A stretch of DNA of 40,668 bases, taken from Candidatus Jordarchaeum sp. LHC_1308. Its GTDB lineage: Archaea > Asgardarchaeota > Jordiarchaeia > Jordiarchaeales > Freyrarchaeaceae. Location of the stretch: positions 1 to 40,668 of the forward strand of contig JAHLWX010000007.1 of assembly GCA_019057675.1 (NCBI GenBank), read 5' to 3'. Numbering within the stretch: the first letter of the stretch is position 1; every line of letters starts with the position of its first letter. Of this stretch, positions 25,295 through 33,690 are shown one piece after another. The notes under the pieces were generated by a model. The model was not told the origin of the DNA. It saw only the letters and a list, made by a program, of their open reading frames with translations, and made no database searches. The translations under genes and the position numbers were made by a program.

Positions 25295-28057
25295 TTATCC
25301 TCTTAGGGTTTTGATGAGTAATTCACGTGCTTTTTCTGTTGCCTCGTCTATTTTCTCTACGCGATCTCCACCGCCCATAGCGATTTTTCCCTTTCCACCA
25401 CCAGCACCGCCTACTACACTCGCAACATCTCTGACTATTTCTGAGATATCGATGTCTACGGCGTCCCCCTTCATCCCGACAATCTCCACTTTTCCGCTCT
25501 TCCCTAGAAGGATGACTGCGGCTTTCGCTTCTTTTCCAACTATTGAGTCTGCTATCTTGACGAGCGTTTCTCTGTCAGCGTCCACACGCCCTACAACAGC
25601 AATGCACCCGTTTACAGTTACGCCTTTTTCAAGAAGACGCTCAGCTTCCCTTTCAGCCAAGTACTCTTTGAGTTTTTCGATCTCTTTTCCCCGCTCCTTC
25701 CACTCCTCGAAGAACCTTTCAGCAGCGTCTAAAACGCCTTCTCTTGAAACCTTAAAGACCGATGCGACGTCACTTAACACCCTATCCATGTCCTGTACGT
25801 AGCGGAGCGCAGCTTCTCCTGCCTTAAACTCAAGCCTCACAACACCATCCTGTATTCTTTCAACCTTCACTATCTTGATGGGGCCTACTTCCCCGGTACG
25901 ATCAACGTGTATTCCCCCACATGCTTCCACGTCCCACCCTTCAATGTCGACTATTCTAAGTTCACCTCCGGGAACAGCTCCTCCCTGGTATATTGTAAAT
26001 CCGAACTTAGCTTCAGCTTCATCTCTAGGCATAACATACTTTTTCACTCGACGGTTTTCCATCACGACCCTGTTTGCCAGTTCCTCTATTTTCATGACAT
26101 CTTCTCTGCTTAGGGGCTTATAGTGGGTTATGTCCAGTCGTGCTTCGTCAGCTCTTTTCTCAGCTCCAGCTTGCCACACGTGAGGGCCGAGAACTTTTCT
26201 AGCAGCACCGTTGAGTATGTGGGTTGCAGTATGATGCCTCATAAGGGCAATCCGTCTCTCCCAGTTCAGCCGTCCTTTAACTTCCTGCCCTACATGGAAC
26301 ACGGCAGGGTTACTTACCTGATGAAGAATGGTGTTTCCAACTTTTTCAACCTTGACAACCATTTCACCGTTGAGGCTGCCAACGTCGTAAAGCTGCCCTC
26401 CTCCAGTAGGATAAAACAAAGTTCTGTCTAGAACAACGTAGGAACCAGTTATAGCTACAATATTTCCGGTGAACTCTGAATCATAGGGTTTATCGTAGTA
26501 TAAAGGATATGTCGGCGGAAGGCCCTCTTCAACCATGCTTATAGTTGCAGCACCTTTTTCCCTCGCTTCCTGCCTTCCACCCAGTTCTAAGTAGAAGCTG
26601 TTGGGAACGTCGACTTTAACCCCCATTTCTTCTCCTATTTCCTGAACCATTTCGGGAGTAATTCCATTGGACTCGTAGAGCTTAACTAGGGTTTCAAGGT
26701 CTGGTGGTTTCCCCCTTTTCAGTAGACGCTCAATCTGCATGCGGCCTCTGGCTATTGTCTGCGTGTACCTTTCCTTTTCAACCATGAATATGTCGTCTAT
26801 TATTTCGGCTACGACTTCCAAGTGTGGGTAGCTCTTCTTAAAGTACTCTATTTGCCTGTGGAAAAGTTCTATGAAGTCTATTTCGAAACCGTGCAACTTG
26901 TCCAAGCTCAAAGCTCTCCTAAGAATTACACGGAGATTGTAGCCTCCACCGACGTTTGACGGAATGCCGCCGTCTGCCGCTGCGAAGACTAGGGTACGCG
27001 TGTGGTCGGCTATAGCATAGAGCGCCTCGAGGGGAGCCAGTTGCTTTCTAAGATCCTCAGCGTCGACGTTCAGCTTAGAGGCGGCTTCACGCGTTACTTT
27101 CTCAAAGTTCTGCATTTCGCTTGCATCAAAGACCCCGGCAAACGCGAAATATTTAATGAGCAAACCTTCGTCAACACTTATCCCGGTCTCCCTTTTCAAC
27201 CAGTCAAGGACGGGGCCGAATGCTGCCTCGTAAACGGTTGGTGTTCCCTGCGTGAACCATCCTATTCTTTCCACTCCCCAACCTACATCTATCACCTTTA
27301 TTTTGAGTTCCCTCCACCCTCCATCTGGATTAAACGCATACTGCATGAAAACGTTATTCACTATTTCAAGCCCCTTCCCGAAGGCTTCAAGCGAGGGGCC
27401 AAACGTTCCACCACCGCTCCAAACATCCTCCTTATAAGTGACCTCCTCCTTTCTAAGCCCAAGAACTTTCGTCAAGAATTCGAAATTAAGCTCTATGCAC
27501 CTGTCCATCCAGTAACCTTCCCCGTCATACTTGAATGCGTGTTGCCCCCCCATAACGAAAAGGGAAAGGTGTCTTCCTGTCCTGCCGACGTTATCCACGT
27601 CGCAAAAGCCTTTACCCCCGAACCTTATGCATGGCTGCGGGACGACCAATGGGTTTGCTGGGGGCTTGATGACACCTTCTACCACGTAGGGCTGGAAGTC
27701 CGCTATGGAAGCTATAGTGAAGGCTATGTCATCTCTCCACCTAGCGACGACGGGATAGGCCTTTATTCTCTTGTGCCCTCTCTCCTCGAAAAACCTGCAC
27801 CAATTTTCTATGGATTCATGAAAGTCCCAGCCCCCGCTTATTTTCCTTCCTAGGAAAAGGTATCCTCCGACGCACTTCGTGTCGCCACAGTCCCTCCGGT
27901 CAGGGTTCAACGTCCAAAAGTAGTCGCCACACGCTTCGCACTTTTTTCTAGTGAAGCCTTCTTGCCTGAAAAGCTCAACTTCGTACTTATCCCTGCCGAA
28001 GCTCTTTTTAAGTTCCTCCTTCGAGACGGTCAAAGAGAAAAGCACGCCCCCGTTCAT
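25295..28057 (-). CDS. alaS: Alanyl-tRNA synthetase (archaeal type)
   Basis: 920 aa class II synthetase. The N-terminal CEACGDYFWTLNPDRRDCGD is the archaeal zinc-like element. The catalytic core is followed by the editing domain with HHTATH and ACGGIH (zinc ligands that clear Ser/Gly-tRNA-Ala). The C-Ala domain ends with a glycine-rich GGAGGGKGKIAMGGG. The frame is open further upstream, but ATG 28057 gives the family start; the extra 41 codons are hydrophobic and run through the promoter region. Confidence 0.96.
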   Translation of the reverse strand: MNGGVLFSLTVSKEELKKSFGRDKYEVELFRQEGFTRKKCEACGDYFWTLNPDRRDCGDTKCVGGYLFLGRKISGGWDFHESIENWCRFFEERGHKRIKAYPVVARWRDDIAFTIASIADFQPYVVEGVIKPPANPLVVPQPCIRFGGKGFCDVDNVGRTGRHLSLFVMGGQHAFKYDGEGYWMDRCIELNFEFLTKVLGLRKEEVTYKEDVWSGGGTFGPSLEAFGKGLEIVNNVFMQYAFNPDGGWRELKIKVIDVGWGVERIGWFTQGTPTVYEAAFGPVLDWLKRETGISVDEGLLIKYFAFAGVFDASEMQNFEKVTREAASKLNVDAEDLRKQLAPLEALYAIADHTRTLVFAAADGGIPSNVGGGYNLRVILRRALSLDKLHGFEIDFIELFHRQIEYFKKSYPHLEVVAEIIDDIFMVEKERYTQTIARGRMQIERLLKRGKPPDLETLVKLYESNGITPEMVQEIGEEMGVKVDVPNSFYLELGGRQEAREKGAATISMVEEGLPPTYPLYYDKPYDSEFTGNIVAITGSYVVLDRTLFYPTGGGQLYDVGSLNGEMVVKVEKVGNTILHQVSNPAVFHVGQEVKGRLNWERRIALMRHHTATHILNGAARKVLGPHVWQAGAEKRADEARLDITHYKPLSREDVMKIEELANRVVMENRRVKKYVMPRDEAEAKFGFTIYQGGAVPGGELRIVDIEGWDVEACGGIHVDRTGEVGPIKIVKVERIQDGVVRLEFKAGEAALRYVQDMDRVLSDVASVFKVSREGVLDAAERFFEEWKERGKEIEKLKEYLAEREAERLLEKGVTVNGCIAVVGRVDADRETLVKIADSIVGKEAKAAVILLGKSGKVEIVGMKGDAVDIDISEIVRDVASVVGGAGGGKGKIAMGGGDRVEKIDEATEKARELLIKTLRG

Positions 28058-28159
28058 TATGTTGCTGATAAATCTAAAACGAAAAAATCTAAAAATCTTC
28101 CCTACGGGTAGAAATATGAGATAAGCTACCGAAGGGTGAAATAAAAGCTTTGAAGCTGT

Positions 28160-28849
28160 ATGCGAGGCACCGAGTTGCATGAATTAGACGTGGAAAAGCT
28201 GGAGAAAGCAGCTGAAGAGTTTAGGTATCTTCTTGAGAGAGGGTACCCTCGTGAAAGTGCTCTTAACTTTGTCGTAAGCCACCACCGTCTTGACAAAACA
28301 CATAAACTAATACTCTTAAGAGGAGTCTTTAGCAGTAGAGAAGCAGAGGAAAGAAGGAAAAAAACCGTCTCTTTCGAGAAACTTAAAGGAAGCATTCTCG
28401 CTGTGGACGGTTACAATGTGCTGATAGTACTCGAAACAATGCTCAGAAATCAGCTTCTCATAGAGGGAGACGATGAATATGTAAGGGACATATCGGGGGT
28501 ACATGGAAATTATAAAATAGCTTTCCTCACGATGAATGCGCTAAAAATTCTCTTAGACGAGCTGAGAAAAATTCAGCCGAGAAGAGTCTTAATATTCTTC
28601 GACAAACCGGTGAGCAAAAGCGGGGAACTAGCTGGAGCGACAAGGCAACTCATGAGAAACCATGGAATAGAAGGGGACAGCTTGACGGCGAGTCAAACCG
28701 ATAACGCCGTGATAAGCACGGGAGAAATAGCGCTCACAAGCGACAGCGTAATTCTACAGAAAGCCAATAAATGCTTCGATATAGCAGGACACATAGTCAA
28801 GGAAAAAAGATACGAAAAGATACTGAGGCTTCAATGCCCACGCAAGTAA
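28160..28849 (+). CDS. DUF434/DUF5616 protein, PIN-like putative nuclease
   Basis: 229 aa. A short N-terminal helical DUF434 segment precedes a domain with acidic residues in LAVDGYNVLI, LIFFDKPVS, TDNAVI and TSDSVI, the layout of PIN/NYN metal-dependent nucleases. No biochemical function is known to me for this family. Divergent from alaS. ATG 28160 is used because a TGA lies three codons upstream. Confidence 0.8.
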   Translation: MRGTELHELDVEKLEKAAEEFRYLLERGYPRESALNFVVSHHRLDKTHKLILLRGVFSSREAEERRKKTVSFEKLKGSILAVDGYNVLIVLETMLRNQLLIEGDDEYVRDISGVHGNYKIAFLTMNALKILLDELRKIQPRRVLIFFDKPVSKSGELAGATRQLMRNHGIEGDSLTASQTDNAVISTGEIALTSDSVILQKANKCFDIAGHIVKEKRYEKILRLQCPRK

Positions 28850-28879
28850 AGTTAATTCAAACAGTGAAGCCTTTAAAGA

Positions 28880-28908
28880 TCCCTCTTTTTATATTTTTAA
28901 AATTTTGT
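28880..28908 (+). terminator. T-rich terminator candidate after the DUF434 gene
   Basis: Three successive T-runs occur within 30 bp, starting about 35 bp after the stop codon. The same block (TTTTTAAAATTTTG) could act as a TATA element for downstream non-coding transcription. Confidence 0.35.
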
Positions 28909-29608
28909 GGTTCCGGAAAACGTCACATGTTGTTGTTATCTTGATGATGACTTTTGTTAAGTGCCTATCGAGTTGCGGGGGTAGTCGGGATTCGCACTGC
29001 TTCATGGGGGTTAGAGGGCTTAACTTCTAACGCGTCGTCCTTTACCGTTGGCGGCGAAAGCCCTTGAAGGCATGTTGATGGAGGGGCAGGTAGCGGCCAG
29101 TTAACCATCCGATAATGATGTTCTGCTCTAGTAGTCTACAGTTTTAAAGGAAGGAACGGAATCCTAGAAAATGAGAGTGTTTCAGGAAGCTAAGGGGGCA
29201 AACTTGAAGGGCATACAAGTGCGGAAAAATACATTTTAGGTTAAGTACGTGATATAGTTCCATGTCGCCAACGACGTGCAGCTTTCATTATAGAAGTTAC
29301 CGCATTAACCAGTTTTCTACCCGAAGCTATTTAGCAAAGTCCATGCGAAAAAGATTTGAAACGAGTTTGACAAAAGGGCTTCGCCAGCTAAGCCATAAAC
29401 AGAGGATGTAAAACAGCTTTGCAGTGGGGTTCAATTAGGGGCGTTGAACCGAAACTTCTTAATTCTCATAGCACTCGTTGCGGCCGCAACCCTACAAAAA
29501 TGTTTAATGTATACCATTTGAACAGCTTTGGAGAGTGAAGCTCAAGGCGACAAGACGCCTAAAAGCATAAGATATAAAAAACTCGCAGAGAAATACCGTT
29601 TGAGTGGT
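28909..29608. other. 700-bp gene-free region with several hairpins; ncRNA candidate
   Basis: No ORF over 60 codons is present on either strand. Hairpins are visible: GTTAGA/TCTAAC (29010-29031), GGCTT/AAGCC (29377-29394), a perfect 7-bp GGTTCAA/TTGAACC (29428-29450), and the 14-nt palindrome GTTGCGGCCGCAAC (29477-29490) followed by CCTACA. None of the SRP RNA, RNase P RNA or 5S core motifs could be completed. A TATA-like ATATAAAAAA at about 29570-29579 belongs to the following tRNA. Confidence 0.4.
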
Positions 29609-29742
29609 GGTCCCGTCGCCTAGCCAGGAGAGGAAAAACTGAAAGGGCGCCGACCGATGGGCGCAAGCCTTCTAAGCCGGAGTTCCCGGGTTCAAGAGTT
29701 CCACCATTTAGGGCGGGACTGAAAATCCCGGCGGGACCGCCA
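29609..29742 (+). tRNA. tRNA-Arg(TCT), apparently three introns
   Basis: The acceptor GGTCCCG/CGGGACC is followed by G73 and an encoded CCA. The anticodon loop is CTTCTAA. The anticodon stem is interrupted: CCG (29650-29652), a 14-nt intron (29653-29666), GC, then GCCGG, i.e. position 29/30. The T arm CCGGG-TTCAA is split by a 29-nt intron (29696-29724) before AT-CCCGG. The D loop holds about 12-13 extra nt within 29629-29644. The spliced length is about 75. Confidence 0.88.
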
Positions 29743-29755
29743 CATCCCCTAATGC

Positions 29756-30733
29756 TTACTGGCGCGTGAAATGCTCATATCCTCTACAACTGATTTTGAC
29801 CCAGCCTTCCTCAGGATGCTTAAATTTTACCTCTTTTTCTTGGATCACGCGTCCTATTTTGTGCAGGGAGCCACCTACTTTTTCCACGGCTTTTGCGGCA
29901 TCCCCCCACTTTACTTCCGGCATTGTAACAACCAGCTCGTATTCCTCGCCGCCATAGAACGCAAGTTCATATGGATCCAGCCCGTTTTTTTGAGCAAAAA
30001 GTAGAACTTCAGGCGGAATTGGAACGTTGTCTATGGCGAAGCCGACATTGCTGGCTTTAGCTAACTCGTGAAGAGAGACTGCCAGCCCATCGCTGCTATC
30101 GATGCATGATGACGCGTATCCTTCCTTAGCCAAGACCACGCCCTCCCTTATTCTCGGCTCGGGTTGGTACACTGATTTTAAGCAACGGTCTCTTCCGCTT
30201 CCCGCTTCTAGTCCCTCTAGAAGAATTTTCAGCCCAGCTGCAGTCAGGCCGAACGGCCCAGTTACCGTGACAACGTCACCCAACTTAGCTCCACTCCTCG
30301 GTATGAACCTCTCGGTCACGCCCAACACTGCCCCAGACACAACAACCTCACCAGACTCGTTCACGTCTCCCCCAAAGTAGCGTGCCCCGTAAATATTTGA
30401 CGCTTCCCTTATTCCGCTGGCAATTTCCAGGGCATCATCAACTTTAAACCACTTTGGAAGGCCGAAGGCGTAAAGTCCTCCGATAGGCTCAGCTCCCTTA
30501 GCAGCCAAGTCGCTTAGGTTCATCGCTACGACCTTCCATCCAACCTGCCTCCAAGTCATTCCAGGAGGAACATCTGTCCTAGCAACAAGCATATCCGAGC
30601 TAAAAACCAGAGTCACTTCACCCAGCTGAACCGCCACAGCATCCTCGCCCGAAGAAGAGGAGCTATAAGAGTCGTCCACGAAGCACAATAGACGTTCAAT
30701 CAGCTTCCTCTCACCTAAATCACTCAACTCCAA
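29756..30733 (-). CDS. thiL: Thiamine-monophosphate kinase
   Basis: ATP-dependent kinase making thiamine diphosphate. Conserved features are the N-terminal SDLGERKLIERL, SSDMLV, GMTWRQVGWKVVAMNLSDLA, FGGDVNES, CIDSSDGL and FYGGEEYEL. TTG 30733 lies 5 nt after GGGGTGA; GTG 30742, within that SD, is the other option (328 aa). The gene ends just after tRNA-Arg on the opposite strand. Confidence 0.94.
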   Translation of the reverse strand: MELSDLGERKLIERLLCFVDDSYSSSSSGEDAVAVQLGEVTLVFSSDMLVARTDVPPGMTWRQVGWKVVAMNLSDLAAKGAEPIGGLYAFGLPKWFKVDDALEIASGIREASNIYGARYFGGDVNESGEVVVSGAVLGVTERFIPRSGAKLGDVVTVTGPFGLTAAGLKILLEGLEAGSGRDRCLKSVYQPEPRIREGVVLAKEGYASSCIDSSDGLAVSLHELAKASNVGFAIDNVPIPPEVLLFAQKNGLDPYELAFYGGEEYELVVTMPEVKWGDAAKAVEKVGGSLHKIGRVIQEKEVKFKHPEEGWVKISCRGYEHFTRQ

Positions 30734-30818
30734 AGTAGTCACCCCAGGTCTAAGAGGGGATAGAAGTAAAAGAGATGTAGGTCACATAAAAAGGAGAAGA
30801 GATATTTAAAATAAGTCT

Positions 30819-31262
30819 TTAGTAGCTTGGCTGTTCAACTCTCCAAGCGCCATCTTCATCAAGCCTGACGAGGCACGGTACTGGCATCCCCCTGTCGCTA
30901 CCATCCCGATTCTTCCTCTTAAAGAAGAACTTTCTCGCATTCGGGTAAGGTAATTTCTCTTCTTTGAGATACTCGTAACGGATACCCAATTCGTCAACGT
31001 ACTTTCTTCCAGTCGACCACCAGAAGCTGGGGCTACTACCGCTCTGGCCAGCCACACCTTGAAGCCAGAGTAGTAACGTGCTACGCCAACCTTCATAATC
31101 ACCATTTTCTAAAAGCTTGTAGTGCCTTATGGCGACTTCTTTAGCCTCGTCAGAGCCACCTCCAACGAGCTTTCCGCCAACATCACTGATAGCCTCCTTA
31201 GCTTTTTCTTTGACCTTCTTCTCAAGCTTATCCTTAAGACTCTTGATACTTCCATCCTCCAA
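30819..31262 (-). CDS. Hypothetical protein, NTF2-like fold suspected
   Basis: About 147 aa. A Lys/Glu-rich N-terminal helix (KSLKDKLEKKVKEKAKE) is followed by VAIRHYKLLENGDYEGW and a closing RLDEDGAWRVE, the beginning and end typical of NTF2/SnoaL-like proteins. The function is unknown. TTG 31262 is given; its own codon overlaps GGAGG, and an in-frame ATC (31247) stands 8 nt after that SD. Promoter-like ACTTAAGTAT lies about 30 bp upstream. It sits between thiL and tRNA-Thr with no operon partner. Confidence 0.6.
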   Translation of the reverse strand: MEDGSIKSLKDKLEKKVKEKAKEAISDVGGKLVGGGSDEAKEVAIRHYKLLENGDYEGWRSTLLLWLQGVAGQSGSSPSFWWSTGRKYVDELGIRYEYLKEEKLPYPNARKFFFKRKNRDGSDRGMPVPCLVRLDEDGAWRVEQPSY

Positions 31263-31396
31263 TTTTTTAAGAAAAAGAAAATAAAAAAAGATACTTAAGT
31301 TTTCTGACAAGTTTCCACCTGAAAAAATAAAGCCCCGAACTTGTTGGTCTCCACTAAACAGCGTTAACAATTTTTCTACGCAGATTCGTCATGTAA

Positions 31397-31514
31397 TGGA
31401 GCCCCGGGCGGGTGTTCCGCAGAGATTCGAACCCGCGACCTACGGCTTACGAGGCCGCCGCTCTACCGGTTGCCCGCTGCTCCAGAAAAAGGAGAAGCCC
31501 TGAGCTACCGGGGC
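31397..31514 (-). tRNA. tRNA-Thr(CGT) with D-loop and T-arm introns
   Basis: GCCCCGG/CCGGGGC acceptor, T73, encoded CCA. The anticodon arm is GCGGC-CTCGTAA-GCCGT. The T arm GCGGG-TTCGAAT is followed by 12 extra nt (31413-31424) before CCCGC, at position 60/61. The D loop spans 38 nt (31464-31501), about 27 too many, and contains the inner hairpin CTCC/GGAG. The spliced length is about 75. Confidence 0.88.
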
Positions 31515-31762
31515 CCCTGGTTATTTTTCCACAAGTCGAAACATATTAACTTTTTCTTTACTTCCCCTCTCCTCGCTGAGGGCTAACATAGGGACTAATG
31601 GTTGGAAGGAAAGAACTCTTAGTGGTCTAGTGAACTTTCGTCGGTGAAAAGTCGTTTTTGATTCAGAAGAGGGTTGAAGGGGGAAAAACTGAAAAGAGTT
31701 AAATAGCTTGTATCCTTCTCCTTTTTTGAATAGTTAACTTACTTTTTTTGAAGGTGACTTGG
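31515..31762. other. Intergenic region with srp54 and tRNA-Thr promoters
   Basis: The left end holds a minus-strand AAGTTAATATG (about 31547-31557) for tRNA-Thr. The right end holds GAGTTAAATAGC (31696-31707) for srp54. Nothing else is recognisable; no Cbox/Dbox pair was found. Confidence 0.4.
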
Positions 31763-33124
31763 ATGGTTTTGGATGCGTTAGGCGAGGGGTTAAGGAATGC
31801 TATCAGTAGGCTTCTCCACTCAACTCTTGCCGATAGGGAGGCTGTCAGGGAGCTTGTAAGGGAGATCCAGCGTGTTTTGCTTTCTTCTGACGTTAATGTC
31901 GAACTTGTGCTTCGTCTTTCAGAAAATATCGAGAAGCGGGCGCTTGAGGAGGAGCTTCCTCCGGGAGTAAACAGAAGGGAGCATATTGTTAAGATCGTTT
32001 ACGACGAGCTTGCAAAAATTCTTGGTAGTAAGCCGCGCGGCTTAAACATTAAGCCGGGGCAATTAAACATCGTAATGCTTGTCGGAATACAGGGGTCTGG
32101 TAAAACGACTACGGCAGCAAAGCTGGCTAGATATTTGGCTAAACGTGGTTTTAAGACGGGGCTCGTATGTGCTGACACTTTCCGCTTGGGAGCGTATGAG
32201 CAGCTCAGCCAGCTGGCCGACGCGGCTGGCGTCCCCTTTTACGGGGATGTTAAAGGCAAGAGCAGTGTTGAGGTGGCTAAGAAGGGGATAGAGTATTTCC
32301 GGGGGAAAGGCTATGACGTTGTCATAGTTGATACTGCGGGCAGGCATAAAAACGAAGCAGACTTGATGGAGGAAATGAAGGAGATTGCCAAGGCAATTAA
32401 TCCCACCGAGATAATGCTCGTCGTTGATGGAACGCTGGGGCAGCAAGCTATGGCTCAGGCTAGGGCGTTCAAGGAAACCACGGATATAGGTTCAATAATA
32501 GTGACTAAGCTCGACGGGACCGCTAGGGGAGGAGGAGCATTATCGGCGGTCGTTGCAACAGGTGCGCCTATAAAGTTCATAGGCGTAGGGGAGAAGCTTG
32601 AGGATATAGAGGCGTTCGACCCTGTGGGCTTCGTAGGACGCCTTCTGGGAGTGGGGGATTTACGGGCTCTCCTCGAGAAGGTAAGGGAAGCTGAGATCAA
32701 GCCCGAGAAGGAAGATGCTTTAAGCTTGCTCACAGGGCGATTCACGCTGAAAGATTTTTACAAGTGGATGGAGCAGGCTAGAAAAATGGGGCCGGTAGGT
32801 AAGCTCTTCGAACTGATGGGGTTATCCAAGGTTCCAAAAGAACTTAAAGACGTGGCTGAAGCCAAGCTTGACAGGTGGAAGGTCATAATGCAGTCTATGA
32901 CTAAAGAGGAGCTGGAAAACCCTAAGGTGCTTAACAAGTCGAGGATTAACAGGATAGCTAGGGGGTCTGGTACTACGCCGAAGGAAGTTAAAGAGTTAAT
33001 AGACCAATATTTTGCAGCCAAGAAAATGGTTAAGGTGCTTGGTAAAAGAAGGATGCGGGGAAAAGGTATGCCCATACGTGGCGTAACACCTGAGCAACTG
33101 GAGAGGTTAGTGGATAAGCTATGA
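31763..33124 (+). CDS. srp54: Signal recognition particle protein SRP54
   Basis: 453 aa GTPase that binds SRP RNA and signal peptides and docks with FtsY at the membrane. The N domain is followed by P-loop GIQGSGKT (about 108-115), DTAGRH, TKLDGTARGG and an M domain ending with RIARGSGTTPKEVKELI. ATG 31763 lies 5 nt after AAGGTGA; the upstream TTG 31748 precedes this SD. Its stop overlaps trmY (ATGA). Confidence 0.96.
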   Translation: MVLDALGEGLRNAISRLLHSTLADREAVRELVREIQRVLLSSDVNVELVLRLSENIEKRALEEELPPGVNRREHIVKIVYDELAKILGSKPRGLNIKPGQLNIVMLVGIQGSGKTTTAAKLARYLAKRGFKTGLVCADTFRLGAYEQLSQLADAAGVPFYGDVKGKSSVEVAKKGIEYFRGKGYDVVIVDTAGRHKNEADLMEEMKEIAKAINPTEIMLVVDGTLGQQAMAQARAFKETTDIGSIIVTKLDGTARGGGALSAVVATGAPIKFIGVGEKLEDIEAFDPVGFVGRLLGVGDLRALLEKVREAEIKPEKEDALSLLTGRFTLKDFYKWMEQARKMGPVGKLFELMGLSKVPKELKDVAEAKLDRWKVIMQSMTKEELENPKVLNKSRINRIARGSGTTPKEVKELIDQYFAAKKMVKVLGKRRMRGKGMPIRGVTPEQLERLVDKL

Positions 33125-33690
33125 GGCACTTCTACATCGTGCTGAACGGCATTCCTAAGCTTTTAAAGAAGAACGTCGATCACGGAGAGGTAAGTGACGA
33201 GATAGCTGAGCTATGCTCCTGTATCAGGGCAGCCCTCTTTCTCTCCCATGACATAAGGAGGAATGTCAAAGTTCACTTGGTTCTCCTTGGGGAGAGAAGA
33301 GACATCGTAATCGATGGCAGAAGCGTCAGATATCTTTCTCCCGACGAAAGATCTATCTGTATGCTTCTGATCAAGCTGAACGAGAGGAGGAGCAAGACGC
33401 CTTGGAGAGGAGTTTACGTTAATGAGTTTAAATCTCTTCAAGAGGTTTTCCCCTCGGATGCTGTATTCCTTATGCCTAGTGAAGACGGAGTTGACCTGCG
33501 ACAGGTGAAAAACTTAAAGGAGGTAATGGTTGTTGTTCCATTGACTTCTCCAAGTGAATATATGGAAGAATTAAACCATGAAAGAATAGTGTTCGTCAAA
33601 ACATGGGGAAGACTGCATCCAAGCCACCTTATAATCATCCTGAACAACCAAATGGACATAGCGGAGGAACAAGAAATATGTACCCCCTAA
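33121..33690 (+). CDS. trmY: tRNA (pseudouridine(54)-N1)-methyltransferase TrmY
   Basis: 189 aa SPOUT methyltransferase (formerly DUF358) that converts pseudouridine-54 of tRNA to N1-methylpseudouridine. The family block is RRNVKVHLVLLG, RYLSPDERS and the C-terminal region after FVKTWGRLHPSHLI. Cotranscribed: 4-bp overlap with srp54 and 13-bp overlap with pus10, the enzyme that makes its substrate. Confidence 0.92.
   Translation: MRHFYIVLNGIPKLLKKNVDHGEVSDEIAELCSCIRAALFLSHDIRRNVKVHLVLLGERRDIVIDGRSVRYLSPDERSICMLLIKLNERRSKTPWRGVYVNEFKSLQEVFPSDAVFLMPSEDGVDLRQVKNLKEVMVVVPLTSPSEYMEELNHERIVFVKTWGRLHPSHLIIILNNQMDIAEEQEICTP

Noticed and set aside
25311-27853. Long plus-strand ORFs of up to 283 codons opposite alaS
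   Set aside because: Shadows of the alaS frame on the other strand; low-complexity Ser/Pro-rich translations.
29010-29031. Minus-strand GAAGTTAAGCCC, identical to a conserved 5S rRNA motif
   Set aside because: The flanking sequence forms a local GTTAGA/TCTAAC hairpin and none of the other 5S helices or the terminal stem could be found.
28921-29100. Possible TnpB-like zinc-ribbon remnant (short frame with CLSSCGGSRDSHC)
   Set aside because: Only one CxxC-like unit with no conserved context; stops in all frames and no IS ends seen.
28909-29600. RNase P RNA or SRP RNA gene
   Set aside because: AAAGTCC and ACAG-like words occur, but the paired CR-I/CR-V or helix 8 GNAR/AGCA motifs were not found together.
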